Positions 17,129-27,281 are shown, numbered from the stretch's first letter. The stretch is 64,000 bases of DNA from Thermomonas fusca DSM 15424 (GCF_000423885.1 NZ_AUIV01000009.1:62001-126000); one strand, 5' to 3'. Numbers and translations: made by a program. Notes: a model not told the origin generated them from the sequence alone.

Positions 17129-17743
17129 ATGAGCGCGCGCCGCGGCAAGCCGCCCGCAGGCGGCGTCGGCAGCGTCCGCATCATTGCCGGCCAGTGGCGC
17201 GGCACGCGTCTGCCTGTGCCAGACCGGCCCGGTCTGCGGCCGACCTCCGACCGCGTCCGCGAAACCCTGTTCAACTGGCTGCAGCCGGTGCTGCCGGGTG
17301 CGCGCGTGCTGGACCTGTTCGCCGGCAGCGGTGCGCTGGGGCTGGAAGCCGCCTCGCGCGGCGCGGCCCATGTGCAGCTGGTGGAAGCCGACGGCGCGCT
17401 GGCTCAGGCGTTGGCGGGTGCGGCGGCGCGGCTGGATGCGCAGGGCAGGGTGGCGCTGCGGCGCGGCGATGCGCTGGCTTTCCTGCGCGACGACTCCGGA
17501 GAACCGTGGGACATCGCCTTCGTCGACCCGCCGTTCGCGGCCGGGCTGTGGCCGGCGGTGCTGGAGCTGCTGCCGGCGCGGCTGGCGGCGGAGGCATGGA
17601 TTTATCTCGAAAGTCCGGCCGAATACGCGCCGGATCTGCCCGCGGAATGGGCACTGCATCGCGAAAGCGGCACCCGCGATGTGCGCTACGCGCTTTACCG
17701 GCGGGTTACACTTCCGGGCATCCAGAATGCGGCGAAACCTTGA
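17129..17743 (+). CDS. rsmD: 16S rRNA (guanine(966)-N(2))-methyltransferase RsmD
   Basis: This 204-residue SAM-dependent methyltransferase shows RIIAGQWRGTRLPVPD at the start, RPTSDRVRETLFNWL, the SAM motif DLFAGSGALGLEAASRG and the catalytic DPPF. ATG 17129 (MSARRGKPP) is chosen; the frame stays open further upstream into the ftsY leader. It is 4 nt before coaD, the typical rsmD-coaD pair. Confidence 0.95.
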   Translation: MSARRGKPPAGGVGSVRIIAGQWRGTRLPVPDRPGLRPTSDRVRETLFNWLQPVLPGARVLDLFAGSGALGLEAASRGAAHVQLVEADGALAQALAGAAARLDAQGRVALRRGDALAFLRDDSGEPWDIAFVDPPFAAGLWPAVLELLPARLAAEAWIYLESPAEYAPDLPAEWALHRESGTRDVRYALYRRVTLPGIQNAAKP

Positions 17744-17747
17744 CGAC

Positions 17748-18248
17748 ATGAGCGCGGCGGCCCGCATCGCGGTCTATCCCGGCACCTTCGACCCGATCAC
17801 CAACGGCCATCTGGACCTGGTGAACCGGGCGGCGCCGCTGTTCGAGAAGCTCGTCGTCGGCGTGGCTGCAAGCCCCAGCAAGGGGCCGGCGCTGCCGCTG
17901 GATCTGCGCGTCGCGCTGGCGCGCGAGGCGCTGGGCCATCATCCCAACGTGGAGGTGCGCGGTTTCGACTCGCTGCTGGCGCATTTCGTCGGCGGATGCG
18001 GTGCCGGCGTGCTGCTGCGCGGCCTGCGCGCGGTGTCCGATTTCGAATACGAATTCCAGATGGCAAGCATGAACCGCCACCTGATCCCCGAGGTCGAGAC
18101 GCTGTTCCTGACCCCGGCCGAGCAATACGGTTTCATTTCGTCGTCGCTGGTGCGCGAGATTTCGCGCCTTGGCGGCGATGTGTCCGGCTTCGTGCCCGCC
18201 GCGGTCGTGGCGGCGCTCGAAGCGCAATGGCGGGGCGGGTCGAAATGA
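17748..18248 (+). CDS. coaD: Phosphopantetheine adenylyltransferase CoaD
   Basis: This 166-residue enzyme makes dephospho-CoA from 4'-phosphopantetheine and ATP. It has the nucleotidyltransferase motif PGTFDPITNGHLDLV near the N-terminus, LLRGLRAVSDFEYE and the ISSSLVREI motif near the C-terminus. ATG 17748 is the family start; ATG 17727 in the same frame is less likely because it overlaps the end of rsmD. Confidence 0.96.
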   Translation: MSAAARIAVYPGTFDPITNGHLDLVNRAAPLFEKLVVGVAASPSKGPALPLDLRVALAREALGHHPNVEVRGFDSLLAHFVGGCGAGVLLRGLRAVSDFEYEFQMASMNRHLIPEVETLFLTPAEQYGFISSSLVREISRLGGDVSGFVPAAVVAALEAQWRGGSK

Positions 18249-18307
18249 TCCGCGATCCGCATGCCAACGTTGTATCCATCGCCACTGCCATGCCCCGGGG
18301 AAAGTCC

Positions 18308-18796
18308 ATGAACATGTTGTCCCGCCTGCTCGTCGTCGCCTGCCTCGCACTGCCGTTCACCGCCTGCAAGAAGGAAGAACCCCCCAAGACCGAGGCCGTT
18401 GCCGCCGTCCCGCTGCCGACCAGCGGCGAGCAGAAGGACTGGGTGCCCTACCTGCAGTACAAGCTGATCCCGCACATGGGCGGCATCACCAACAGCCCGT
18501 TCGTGTACTTCCTGCCCAAGAACGACACCGAGGATTTCGGCGGCAAGTACGAGCGCCAGCTGGAGAAGCTGGAAACGGACCTGGGCCGTGGCATCACCGA
18601 AGGCAACATGCTGGTGTTCGCATCGCCGGTGCCGGAGAAGGAAGTCGAGATGATCGAGACCGCGTTCAAGCAGGTCGCGCCGGGCACCATGAAGGGCGTC
18701 AAGGTGGTCTTCATCGGCACCCCGATCCTGGGCGAGCGGGTCAAGGCAGCGGTCGAGCCGGCCGGCGTCAACTACATCTTCGAAGAAGCGAAGTAA
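18308..18796 (+). CDS. Conserved hypothetical lipoprotein
   Basis: This 162-residue protein begins with a signal sequence MNMLSRLLVVACLALPFTAC ending in a lipobox-like FTAC, so it is probably a lipoprotein. The mature part (KKEEPPKTEAV...) contains WVPYLQYKLIPHMGGITNSP and ends with a small alpha/beta-looking segment (GVKVVFIGTPILGERVKAAV). I do not recognise a named family. It lies between coaD and the ferredoxin gene on the same strand. GGGGAAAG before the ATG is a plausible ribosome-binding site. Confidence 0.8.
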   Translation: MNMLSRLLVVACLALPFTACKKEEPPKTEAVAAVPLPTSGEQKDWVPYLQYKLIPHMGGITNSPFVYFLPKNDTEDFGGKYERQLEKLETDLGRGITEGNMLVFASPVPEKEVEMIETAFKQVAPGTMKGVKVVFIGTPILGERVKAAVEPAGVNYIFEEAK

Positions 18797-18886
18797 CGGT
18801 TCCGGCGCCGGCTTCACGGCCGTGCGCCCGTGCCCGCCGCCTGCGCGGCGGCGGGCCCTCCGCAAGGAAACGGCGGTCCCCAGGCG

Positions 18887-19147
18887 ATGTCGCTGAAAAT
18901 CAACGAGCTTTGCGTCAACTGCGACGTCTGCGAACCGGTCTGCCCGAACAAGGCGATCTCGATGGGGCCGGAGATCTACGTGATCGATCCCGGCCTGTGC
19001 ACCGAGTGCGTTGGCCATTTCGACGAGCCGCAGTGCGTGGCGGTCTGTCCGGTGGAATGCATCGATCCCGATCCGGAACATCCGGAATCGGAGGAACAAT
19101 TGCTGGCCAAGCTGTTCCGGCTGCGTGCCCAAGGAGTCACCGAATGA
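18887..19147 (+). CDS. YfhL-type 4Fe-4S dicluster ferredoxin
   Basis: This 86-residue protein has the first cluster motif CVNCDVCEPVCP and the second, CTECVGHFDEPQCVAVCP, with the 7-8 residue insertion typical of YfhL/FdxN-like ferredoxins. It carries electrons in the cytoplasm. Its stop codon overlaps the ATG of the gamma-glutamyltransferase gene (ATGA). A coaD-ferredoxin neighbourhood is common in proteobacteria. Confidence 0.93.
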   Translation: MSLKINELCVNCDVCEPVCPNKAISMGPEIYVIDPGLCTECVGHFDEPQCVAVCPVECIDPDPEHPESEEQLLAKLFRLRAQGVTE

Positions 19148-20865
19148 AGCGTATCGCGTCGCTGCTGTTCGCCCTGCTGCTGCCACTGGCGGCAACCGCT
19201 GCTCCCGTCGATCCGGCCGCGCATCCGCCCGGCGCCGCGATCGCGTCCGCACACACGCTGGCCACCGACGCCGGCATCGAGGTGATCGGCAAGGGTGGCA
19301 ACGCCTTCGACGCCGCGGTAGCGGTATCGGCGGCATTGTCTGTGGTCGAGCCGATCAGCTCCGGGCTGGGCGGCGGCGGCCTGTGGCTGCTGCATGACGC
19401 CCGGAGCGGGCGTGACGTATTCGTGGACGCGCGCGAAACCTCGCCGGCTTCGGCCACGCCCGAGCGCTTCCTCGACAAGGACGGCAATCTCGATCCCGAC
19501 CGCGCCCAGAACGGCCCGTGGGCGGCCGGCATCCCCGGTCTGCCGGCGATGCTGGTGCACGTGGCGGAAAAATACGGCCGCCTGCCGCTGTCGCAGTCGC
19601 TGGCCCCGGCCATCCGGATCGCCCGCGACGGCTTCCCCGTGTACGCGCGGATGGCGCGCGGCTACGCGACCAAGCGCAAGGTGATGGATCGCTACCCCGG
19701 CACCCGCGCGGTGTTCTCGCCGAACGGCAAGCCGATCGCCGAAGGCGACCTGCTGCGCCAGCCCGACCTGGCCGCCACCCTGCAGCGGTTGGCAACGCAG
19801 GGTTTCGATGGTTTCTACCGCGGCACCACCGCCAGGAAGCTGGTGGCCGGCGTCAACGCGCAGGGCGGGCAGTGGCGGCTGGACGAGCTGGCCGGCTACC
19901 GGGTGAAAGAGCGTGAGCCGATCCGCTTCCGCTACCACGACTGGGACATCGTCACCGCGCCGCCGGTGTCCTCGGGCGGCATCGCGCTGGCGCAGATGCT
20001 GCAGATCCTCGAGCCCTACGACCTCAAGGCGATGCCGGAGGCCGAACGCGTGCACCTGGTGGTGGAATCGATGCGCCGCGCCTTCCGCGACCGCACGTTC
20101 TACCTCGGCGATCCCGACTTCGTGCAGGTGCCGCAACGGCTGCTGACCAGCGCCGACTACGCCGCCGGGCTGCGCGCCACCATCAATCCCGCCAAGGCCA
20201 CCCCCAGCAACCTGCTGTCGGGCCAGCCCACGCCGCTGGAAGACGAGGAAACCACCCATTTCTCGATCATCGACGCCGAGGGCAACCGGGTTGCCGCCAC
20301 CCAGACGGTGAACCTGCTGTTCGGCTCCGGACTGGTCCCTCCGGGTACCGGCGTCCTGCTCAACAACGAGATGGACGACTTCGCGCTCAAGCCCGGCACC
20401 CCCAACGCGTTCGGGGTGATGGGTTACGAGGCCAACGCGCCCAAGCCCGGCAAGCGCATGCTCAGCTCGATGACCCCGACCTTCATGGAATCGAAGGACA
20501 AGGTGGTGGTACTGGGCACGCCGGGCGGCAGCCGCATCATCACCATGGTCCTGCTGGGCATCCTCGGCTACGACGCCGGACTGGATGCGCGGCAGGTCGC
20601 CGCGCTGCCGCGCTACCACCACCAGTGGCTGCCGGACGTGATCGGCGCCGAGCCGGGGGCGATTTCCACGGAAGCGGCGGCTGCATTGCGGGCGATGGGC
20701 CACACGCTTGACCTGCCGCCGGCGGAAGCCGAAGGCGGGCGCGGTTCCAGCCATGTCTGGGGCAACCTGCAGACGGTGGAGTGGGTGCGCGACGGCAACC
20801 TCCTGCGCGGCGGCAGCGACCCGCGCTACCCGGAAGGCAAGGCAGCCGTGCTGCCGCAGCCGTAA
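19144..20865 (+). CDS. ggt: Gamma-glutamyltransferase
   Basis: This 573-residue periplasmic Ntn-hydrolase cleaves gamma-glutamyl bonds such as glutathione. It has a signal peptide MKRIASLLFALLLPLAATAA. The large-subunit start contains GKGGNAFDAAVAV and SSGLGGGG. Autocleavage is expected before Thr370 in EETTHFSIID, which becomes the nucleophile. GSGLVPPGTG and TPGGSRI in the small subunit are typical. ATG 19144 overlaps the ferredoxin stop codon. Confidence 0.95.
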   Translation: MKRIASLLFALLLPLAATAAPVDPAAHPPGAAIASAHTLATDAGIEVIGKGGNAFDAAVAVSAALSVVEPISSGLGGGGLWLLHDARSGRDVFVDARETSPASATPERFLDKDGNLDPDRAQNGPWAAGIPGLPAMLVHVAEKYGRLPLSQSLAPAIRIARDGFPVYARMARGYATKRKVMDRYPGTRAVFSPNGKPIAEGDLLRQPDLAATLQRLATQGFDGFYRGTTARKLVAGVNAQGGQWRLDELAGYRVKEREPIRFRYHDWDIVTAPPVSSGGIALAQMLQILEPYDLKAMPEAERVHLVVESMRRAFRDRTFYLGDPDFVQVPQRLLTSADYAAGLRATINPAKATPSNLLSGQPTPLEDEETTHFSIIDAEGNRVAATQTVNLLFGSGLVPPGTGVLLNNEMDDFALKPGTPNAFGVMGYEANAPKPGKRMLSSMTPTFMESKDKVVVLGTPGGSRIITMVLLGILGYDAGLDARQVAALPRYHHQWLPDVIGAEPGAISTEAAAALRAMGHTLDLPPAEAEGGRGSSHVWGNLQTVEWVRDGNLLRGGSDPRYPEGKAAVLPQP

Positions 20866-20889
20866 CGCAGCGAGGGGTACGTTCCCGCC

Positions 20890-21780
<891 letters not shown>

Positions 21781-21788
21781 GCACCGCG

Positions 21789-22175
21789 ATGCCGAAGATC
21801 ACCCTGCTGTTCGCCGCCCTGCACGTGCTGCTGATGCTGGCCCTGCTGGTGCCGATCTCGCGGCATCGTCACGCTCACAAGATCGGCTTGGGTGATGGCG
21901 GCGACAAGCTGCTGGCGCGCCGGATCCGGGTGCACGGCAATTTCGTCGAGCACGCACCGTTCGCGCTTCTGGTGCTGGCGCTGCTGGAGCTGTGCGGGCT
22001 GCCGGCCGCGGCCACCTGGGGGTTCGGCGGCGCGCTGTTGCTGGGTCGGGTGCTGCACGCGCTGGGGTTGTCGCGCGGCGGTGGTTATTCGATCGGGCGC
22101 TTCTGGGGCACCGCGCTGACCTGGCTGGTGTTCCTGCTGATGGCGCTGGCCGGGCTCTGGCTGGCGCTGCGCTGA
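21789..22175 (+). CDS. MAPEG-family membrane protein
   Basis: This 128-residue protein has four hydrophobic segments. The family core RRIRVHGNFVEHAPFALLVLALLE (bases 21918-21990, Arg/His/Asn/Glu positions conserved) and GRVLHALGLSRG are visible. MAPEG proteins relate to microsomal glutathione transferases; the role of short bacterial members such as YecN is unclear. It follows the metallo-hydrolase by 8 nt. Confidence 0.88.
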   Translation: MPKITLLFAALHVLLMLALLVPISRHRHAHKIGLGDGGDKLLARRIRVHGNFVEHAPFALLVLALLELCGLPAAATWGFGGALLLGRVLHALGLSRGGGYSIGRFWGTALTWLVFLLMALAGLWLALR

Positions 22176-22182
22176 GCCGCGC

Positions 22183-22815
22183 TCAGTCCACCGGCGTCCC
22201 GAACAGACGGTCGCCGGCATCGCCCAGGCCGGGACGGATATAGGCGTTCTCGTCCAGCCGTTCGTCGATGGCGGCAACGAACACCTCGATGTCCGGGTGC
22301 TCCGCTGCCAGCACCGCCAGCCCTTCCGGCGCGGCGACCAGGAAGATGCACTTGATCCGCGGGCAGCCCGCCTGCTTGAGCATGGTGACGGCCGCCGCGG
22401 CGCTGCCGCCGGTGGCCAGCATCGGGTCGATCAGCAGCGCGGTGCGCTGGTCCATGCGGTCGGCCAGGCGCTGGTAATAGCCCTCGGGGCGATGCGTGGT
22501 CTCATTGCGGCGCAGCCCGATCACGCTGACCGGGGCCGCCGGCAGCAGCGCCTGCACGCCGGGCAGGAAACCAAGGCCGGCGCGCAGGATCGGCACCAGG
22601 GTGAGGTCTTCGCCGCGCACGTGCTCGACCTGCAGCGGGCCGGCCCACGTCTGCACCGTCATCGGTTCGGTGGGCAGGTCGCGGGTGGCTTCGAATGCCA
22701 GCAAGCCTGCGATCTCGCCGGCCAGCTGGCGGAAGTGCACCGGGTCGGTGGCGATGTCGCGCAGCTTGCCAAGCTTGTGTTTGACCAGCGGATGGTCGAC
22801 GGTGATGGTCTTCAT
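22183..22815 (-). CDS. upp: Uracil phosphoribosyltransferase
   Basis: This 210-residue pyrimidine-salvage enzyme converts uracil and PRPP to UMP. It shows VDHPLVKHKLGKLRD at the N-terminus, the PRPP loop LIDPMLATGGSA, and the C-terminal PGLGDAGDRLFGT uracil-binding end. It is convergent with the MAPEG gene (7-nt gap) and monocistronic by appearance; a terminator of the next upstream gene separates it from the aminotransferase. Confidence 0.97.
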   Translation of the reverse strand: MKTITVDHPLVKHKLGKLRDIATDPVHFRQLAGEIAGLLAFEATRDLPTEPMTVQTWAGPLQVEHVRGEDLTLVPILRAGLGFLPGVQALLPAAPVSVIGLRRNETTHRPEGYYQRLADRMDQRTALLIDPMLATGGSAAAAVTMLKQAGCPRIKCIFLVAAPEGLAVLAAEHPDIEVFVAAIDERLDENAYIRPGLGDAGDRLFGTPVD

Positions 22816-22843
22816 GGCGCAAGCCTAGCCGGATAGCGCACGC

Positions 22844-22875
22844 AAAAACAAACGGGGCGGCCAATGGCCGCCCCG
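22844..22875 (-). terminator. Rho-independent terminator of the class III aminotransferase gene
   Basis: A perfect 10-bp stem (CGGGGCGGCC / GGCCGCCCCG, 22853-22875) with an AAT loop is followed on the minus strand by TTTGTTTTT. It lies 30 nt after the aminotransferase stop codon and 38 nt before the upp start. Confidence 0.88.
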
Positions 22876-22904
22876 CTGCATTGCATCGTCGCAAGTGCGC
22901 CGGT

Positions 22905-24398
22905 TCAGGCCGCCGCGGCCTGGGACACCCGCGGGCCTTCCAGCAGCGCGCGCTTGACCACGTTGACCACCAGCTGCAGTTCTTCCCTGGTGACCGCGAA
23001 CTGCGGGGTGAAGCGCAGCGAGTTCTCGCCGCCGTGGATCACGCCGATGCCGTGCTCGCGCATCCATTCCTCGGTGGAACCGGCGCCGTAGCCCTTGAAC
23101 TGCTTGGTCAGTTCGCAGGAGAACAGCAGGCCGGTGCCCTGCACCTTGGTGATCGGGCCGCCCAGTTCCGCCTGCAGCGCTTCCAGCAGGGCCACGGCGT
23201 CGCGGCCGCGCTGCTGGATGTTGGCGCGCAGTTCCGGAGTCAGCGAAGCCAGCACGGTGCAGGCCACGTCCAGGGCGCGCGGGTTGGCGGTCATGGTGTT
23301 GCCGTACAGGCCGCGCTTGTAGATGTCGGCCGCGGCCTCGCTGACCGCCAGCACCGACAGCGGGTACTGGCCGGCGTTGAGCGCCTTGGAATAGGTTTCC
23401 ATGTCCGGCGCCTCGGCCTGCTCGAAGCCGGGGTAGTCCACGATCGACAGGTAACCGGTGGCGCGCAGGCCGGCCTGGATCGAGTCGACCAGCAGCAGGC
23501 TGCCGTGGGCGCGGGTCAGTTCGCGGGCCAGGTTGTAGAAGTCGACCGGCACGCTGCGGCCGGGGTCGCCTTCGCCCATGACTGGCTCGAGGAACATCGC
23601 CTCGATGAACCAGCCGTTGGCATCGGCCTCGGCGAAGATCCTGCGCAGCGCGTCCTTGTCGTACGGCGCCACCGTCAACACGGAGTCCTCGCCGCGGAAG
23701 CTGGCCAGGTGCTGCAGATAGGTCTTGCGGCTGGAGTCGGAATACAGCGCCGGGCGCTCGGTGCGGCCGTGGAAGGCACCCTTCACCACCAGCCGCTTGA
23801 TCGTCTTGCCGGCATGGCGGGCACCGGCGTCGGTCTGGGTCTTGGCGTTGGCATCGACGATGCGCGAGGCCAGCGACACCGACTCGGAGCCGGAGTTCAG
23901 GCACATGAAAGCGGTGTAGGGGCAGCCGCCGCGGGTCTGGCCGATTTCCGCGCGCATCGCGCGGGTGAAGCGGAGCTGGGAGACGCTGGGGGTCATGATG
24001 TTGGCCATCGCCTGCGGCTTGGCCATCGCCTCCAGCACCGCCTGCGGCGCGTGGCCCAGGCCCAGCATGCCGTAGCCGCCGGTGTCGTACAGCACCGCGC
24101 CCTTGAGAGTGACGATCCATGGGCCACGCGCGGCCAGCGCCACGTAGGGGTTGGTGGCATCGGCGGCGTAGAAGTTGATGAAATCGGCCTGCACCTGCGC
24201 GGCCTGGGCGTTTTCGTCCAGCGCCAGCAACTCCGGGAACTCCTCGCCGATTCGCGCGTATTCGGCGGCCGCGGCGGCGATGGCTTCGCCCAGCTGCGGG
24301 TCGCGCGCGGCGAAATCGAGGATGACGGCGTCGTCCAGGCCGACGGTGCGGACCTTGCCGTGGGCACGCAGCGGGGCGAGGGTGTCGATCAGGCTCAT
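22905..24398 (-). CDS. Class III PLP-dependent aminotransferase
   Basis: This 497-residue fold-type I enzyme shows the cofactor-binding region (LNSGSESVSLASR), a carboxylate in FLEPVMGEGD, DSIQAGLRATG and the probable PLP lysine in TYSKALNAGQYPLS. The substrate is unknown; the family covers ornithine, lysine and 4-aminobutyrate transaminases. It is divergent from an Lrp/AsnC regulator across a 140-nt gap, a layout that often means the regulator senses the amino acid and controls this gene. Confidence 0.88.
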   Translation of the reverse strand: MSLIDTLAPLRAHGKVRTVGLDDAVILDFAARDPQLGEAIAAAAAEYARIGEEFPELLALDENAQAAQVQADFINFYAADATNPYVALAARGPWIVTLKGAVLYDTGGYGMLGLGHAPQAVLEAMAKPQAMANIMTPSVSQLRFTRAMRAEIGQTRGGCPYTAFMCLNSGSESVSLASRIVDANAKTQTDAGARHAGKTIKRLVVKGAFHGRTERPALYSDSSRKTYLQHLASFRGEDSVLTVAPYDKDALRRIFAEADANGWFIEAMFLEPVMGEGDPGRSVPVDFYNLARELTRAHGSLLLVDSIQAGLRATGYLSIVDYPGFEQAEAPDMETYSKALNAGQYPLSVLAVSEAAADIYKRGLYGNTMTANPRALDVACTVLASLTPELRANIQQRGRDAVALLEALQAELGGPITKVQGTGLLFSCELTKQFKGYGAGSTEEWMREHGIGVIHGGENSLRFTPQFAVTREELQLVVNVVKRALLEGPRVSQAAAA

Positions 24399-24538
24399 AT
24401 AGGGTCTCCCGTCCAGGGCCGGGCCGCGGGACCGCGGCTGGCGAAACCCACATTATGGCGGGATTGGCGTCATTCGGTAGGGTGAATTCGCCTTGTCCGC
24501 CGAGCAAAATGGGCGGAACGACGTTATCATTCGGCGAT
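24399..24538. promoter_or_regulatory. Divergent control region between aminotransferase and Lrp/AsnC regulator
   Basis: The 140-nt gap holds a near-palindrome GGTGAATTCGCC (24481-24492) that could be a regulator site. A TATCAT hexamer (24525-24530) lies 8 nt before the regulator ATG with no visible Shine-Dalgarno, which would give a leaderless or nearly leaderless transcript. Neither is proven. Confidence 0.4.
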
Positions 24539-24970
24539 ATGCGAATTTCCCCTGCCGACGAACAGCTGCTGTCCCTGCTCCGAGAGGACGCCCGCGCCGC
24601 CACCGCCGACATCGCCCGCCGGCTGGGGCTGTCGCGCACCACCGTGCAGAACCGCATCGCGCGGCTGGAACAGCAGGGCGTGATCCGCGGCTATACCGTG
24701 CGGGTGGACGACGAACTGGAGCGCAGCCGCATCCGCGCGCACATCCTCATCACCCTGCGGCCCAAGCAGATGACTGCGGTGGTCAAGGCCCTGCAGGCCA
24801 TGCACGAGGTGCGGGTGCTGTATTCGATCAGCGGTGACAACGACCTGATCGCTTTGGCGGTCACCGCCACGGTGGGTGAGATGGACGTGCTGACCGACCG
24901 CATCGGCGTCATCGACGGGGTGGAGCGCACCAATACCTCGATCATCCTGTCGACCAAGTTCGAACGCTGA
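24539..24970 (+). CDS. Lrp/AsnC-family transcriptional regulator
   Basis: This 143-residue protein has an N-terminal helix-turn-helix (EDARAATADIARRLGLSRTT) and a C-terminal RAM domain (YSISGDNDLIALAVTATV, later IDGVERTNTSIIL) that binds amino acids. ATG 24539 (MRISPADEQLL) starts just where the DNA-binding domain should; no ribosome-binding site is evident. It is divergent from the aminotransferase and upstream of queA by about 40 nt. Confidence 0.93.
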   Translation: MRISPADEQLLSLLREDARAATADIARRLGLSRTTVQNRIARLEQQGVIRGYTVRVDDELERSRIRAHILITLRPKQMTAVVKALQAMHEVRVLYSISGDNDLIALAVTATVGEMDVLTDRIGVIDGVERTNTSIILSTKFER

Positions 24971-25011
24971 CGCGGCTTACAATGCGCGGTTCCCTCGCCG
25001 CGCCCGCGCCT

Positions 25012-26052
25012 TTGAAAACCTCCGATTTCCACTACGACCTGCCGCCGGAACTGATCGCACAGGCGCCGCTGCCGGAGCGTTCGGCCAGCCGCCTGCTGCA
25101 CGTGCCGGCGGGCGATGCCGCCTTCGCCGACCTGCAGGTGCGCGACCTGCCGTCGCTGCTGCAGCCTGGCGACCTGCTGGTGTTCAACGACACCCGGGTG
25201 ATCCCGGCGCGGCTGTTCGGTGCCAAGGCCACCGGCGGGCGGGTGGAGATCCTGATCGAGCGCTTGCTGCCGAACAACGAGGCGCGCGTGCAGCTGGGCG
25301 TGAGCAAGCCGCCGCAGATCGGGAGCCGGCTCGCGCTGGATGCGGGCGGCGAGGCGGAGGTGCTGGCGCGCCTTGACGACGGTTTCTGGCAGCTGCGCTT
25401 CCACCTGGCCGGCGCAGTGGAGGAGTGGCTGCAGCACGCCGGCCAGCTGCCGCTGCCGCCCTACATCGAACGCCGCCCGGACGCGGCCGACGCCGAGCGC
25501 TACCAGACCGTGTTCGCGCGCGAAACCGGCGCCGTGGCTGCGCCCACCGCCGGGCTGCATTTCGACGAGGCATTGCTGGACGCACTGCGCGCACGCGGCG
25601 TCGAGTTCGGCCACGTGACCCTGCACGTTGGCGCCGGCACCTTCCAGCCGGTGCGGGTGGACGATGTGCACAAGCACCGCATGCACAGCGAGTGGATCAA
25701 CGTCGGCGCGGAACTTGTCGCCAAGGTGCGGCGCGCGCGCGCCGCCGGCGGACGGGTGATTGCCGTGGGCACCACCGTGGTGCGCGCGCTGGAGAGCGCG
25801 ATGGTCGATGGCGAACTTTTGCCGTTCGCCGGCGATACCAGCATCTTCATCTTCCCCGGCTACAAGATCCGCAGCATCGACGCGCTGATGACCAATTTCC
25901 ACCTGCCCGAATCGACCCTGCTGATGCTGGTGTCGGCGTTCGCCGGCAAGCAGCGGATGTTCGCCGCCTACGAACACGCGGTGCGCCAGCGCTACCGCTT
26001 CTTCAGCTATGGGGATGCGATGCTGCTGTGGCCGCAGGAGGTTTCCGCATGA
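25012..26052 (+). CDS. queA: S-adenosylmethionine:tRNA ribosyltransferase-isomerase QueA
   Basis: This 346-residue enzyme makes epoxyqueuosine in tRNA. Family features are SDFHYDLPPELIAQ at the N-terminus, GDLLVFNDTRVIPARL, APTAGLHFD, HVGAGTFQPVR and TNFHLPESTLLMLV. TTG 25012 (LKTSDFHY) matches the usual start. An ATG at 24982 is in frame but overlaps a TACAAT -10-like hexamer (24978-24983), making it a poor start. Its stop overlaps the tgt ATG (ATGA). Confidence 0.93.
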   Translation: MKTSDFHYDLPPELIAQAPLPERSASRLLHVPAGDAAFADLQVRDLPSLLQPGDLLVFNDTRVIPARLFGAKATGGRVEILIERLLPNNEARVQLGVSKPPQIGSRLALDAGGEAEVLARLDDGFWQLRFHLAGAVEEWLQHAGQLPLPPYIERRPDAADAERYQTVFARETGAVAAPTAGLHFDEALLDALRARGVEFGHVTLHVGAGTFQPVRVDDVHKHRMHSEWINVGAELVAKVRRARAAGGRVIAVGTTVVRALESAMVDGELLPFAGDTSIFIFPGYKIRSIDALMTNFHLPESTLLMLVSAFAGKQRMFAAYEHAVRQRYRFFSYGDAMLLWPQEVSA

Positions 26053-27173
26053 GCCGCATGAATTTCCAGCTTCTGCAAACCGATGGCGCCGCCCGCCGCG
26101 GCCGCATCACCTTCCCGCGCGGGGTCATCGAAACGCCGGCATTCATGCCCGTGGGTACCTACGGTTCGGTCAAGGGCGTGCTGCCGCAGCAGGTGCGCGA
26201 CCTGGGCGCGCAGATCATCCTCGGCAACACCTTCCACCTGTTCCTGCGGCCCGGTCTCGAAGTGATCGAAGCGCACGGCGGGCTGCATGGCTTCGCCCGC
26301 TGGGACGGGCCGATCCTGACCGACTCCGGTGGCTTCCAGGTGTTCTCGCTGGCGCACCGCCGCAAGATCACCGAGGCCGGCGTGACCTTCGCCGCGCCCA
26401 TCGACGGCCGCAAGGTCTTCCTCGGCCCGGAAGAGTCCATGCACATCCAGAAGGTGCTGGGCAGCGACATCGTGATGATATTCGACGAGTGTCCGCCGGT
26501 GAACGGCAAGGACGGCGAGCCGGTGCACCGGCGGGTGGTCGAGAAGTCGATGGAGCTGTCGCTGCGCTGGGCCGAACGCTCGAAGAAGGCGCACGAAGGC
26601 AACGATGCGGCGCTGTTCGGCATCGTCCAGGGCGGCGTGCACCACGACCTGCGCACGCTGTCGGCGCAAGGCCTGCAGCAGATCGGCTTCGACGGCTATG
26701 CCGTGGGCGGGCTGGCGGTGGGCGAGAGCGAGGACGAGCGCAACGCCATGCTCGACCACACCTGCCCGCAGCTGCCGCAGGACCGCCCGCGCTACTTGAT
26801 GGGCGTGGGCCGACCGGAGGACCTGGTGGAAGCGGTGGCGCGCGGCATCGACATGTTCGACTGCGTGATGCCGACCCGCAACGCCCGCAACGGCCATTTC
26901 TTCACCTCCACCGGCGTGGTGCGCGTGCGCAACAGCCAGTACGAGCACGACCTGCGGCCGATCGAAGAGGGTTGCGACTGCGTGGCCTGCGCCGGCGGCT
27001 TCAGCCGCAGCTACCTGCGCCACCTCGACCGCTGCAACGAAATGCTGGCGCCGATGCTGGGCACACTGCACAACCTGCGCTACTACCAGCGACTGATGGC
27101 CCAGATGCGGGATGCCATCGCGGCGGGAACTTTCACGGAGTTCCGCGAGTCTTTCTACGCCATGCGCGGCTGA
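26049..27173 (+). CDS. tgt: tRNA-guanine transglycosylase
   Basis: This 374-residue enzyme inserts preQ1 at the wobble position of tRNAs with GUN anticodons. It has the general Asp in TDSGGFQVFSL, the nucleophile Asp in GIDMFDCVMPTRNARNG and zinc ligands Cys/Cys/Cys/His in CDCVACAGGFSRSYLRHL. It is the second gene of queA-tgt-yajC-secD-secF, the order common in proteobacteria. Confidence 0.97.
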   Translation: MSRMNFQLLQTDGAARRGRITFPRGVIETPAFMPVGTYGSVKGVLPQQVRDLGAQIILGNTFHLFLRPGLEVIEAHGGLHGFARWDGPILTDSGGFQVFSLAHRRKITEAGVTFAAPIDGRKVFLGPEESMHIQKVLGSDIVMIFDECPPVNGKDGEPVHRRVVEKSMELSLRWAERSKKAHEGNDAALFGIVQGGVHHDLRTLSAQGLQQIGFDGYAVGGLAVGESEDERNAMLDHTCPQLPQDRPRYLMGVGRPEDLVEAVARGIDMFDCVMPTRNARNGHFFTSTGVVRVRNSQYEHDLRPIEEGCDCVACAGGFSRSYLRHLDRCNEMLAPMLGTLHNLRYYQRLMAQMRDAIAAGTFTEFRESFYAMRG

Positions 27174-27281
27174 TGGCTCCCCCGACCCCCCCTGTGGCAG
27201 AGGGGGGGGGCGGCCCGGGCGTGGCATAATCCCCGGCTGGCCTCGGCCAGACCTTCTGTTTTCGCTGACCACGGATTCCCG

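Noticed and set aside
24982..25011. ATG 24982 as the queA start
   Set aside because: It overlaps a TACAAT -10-like element; family alignment favours TTG 25012.
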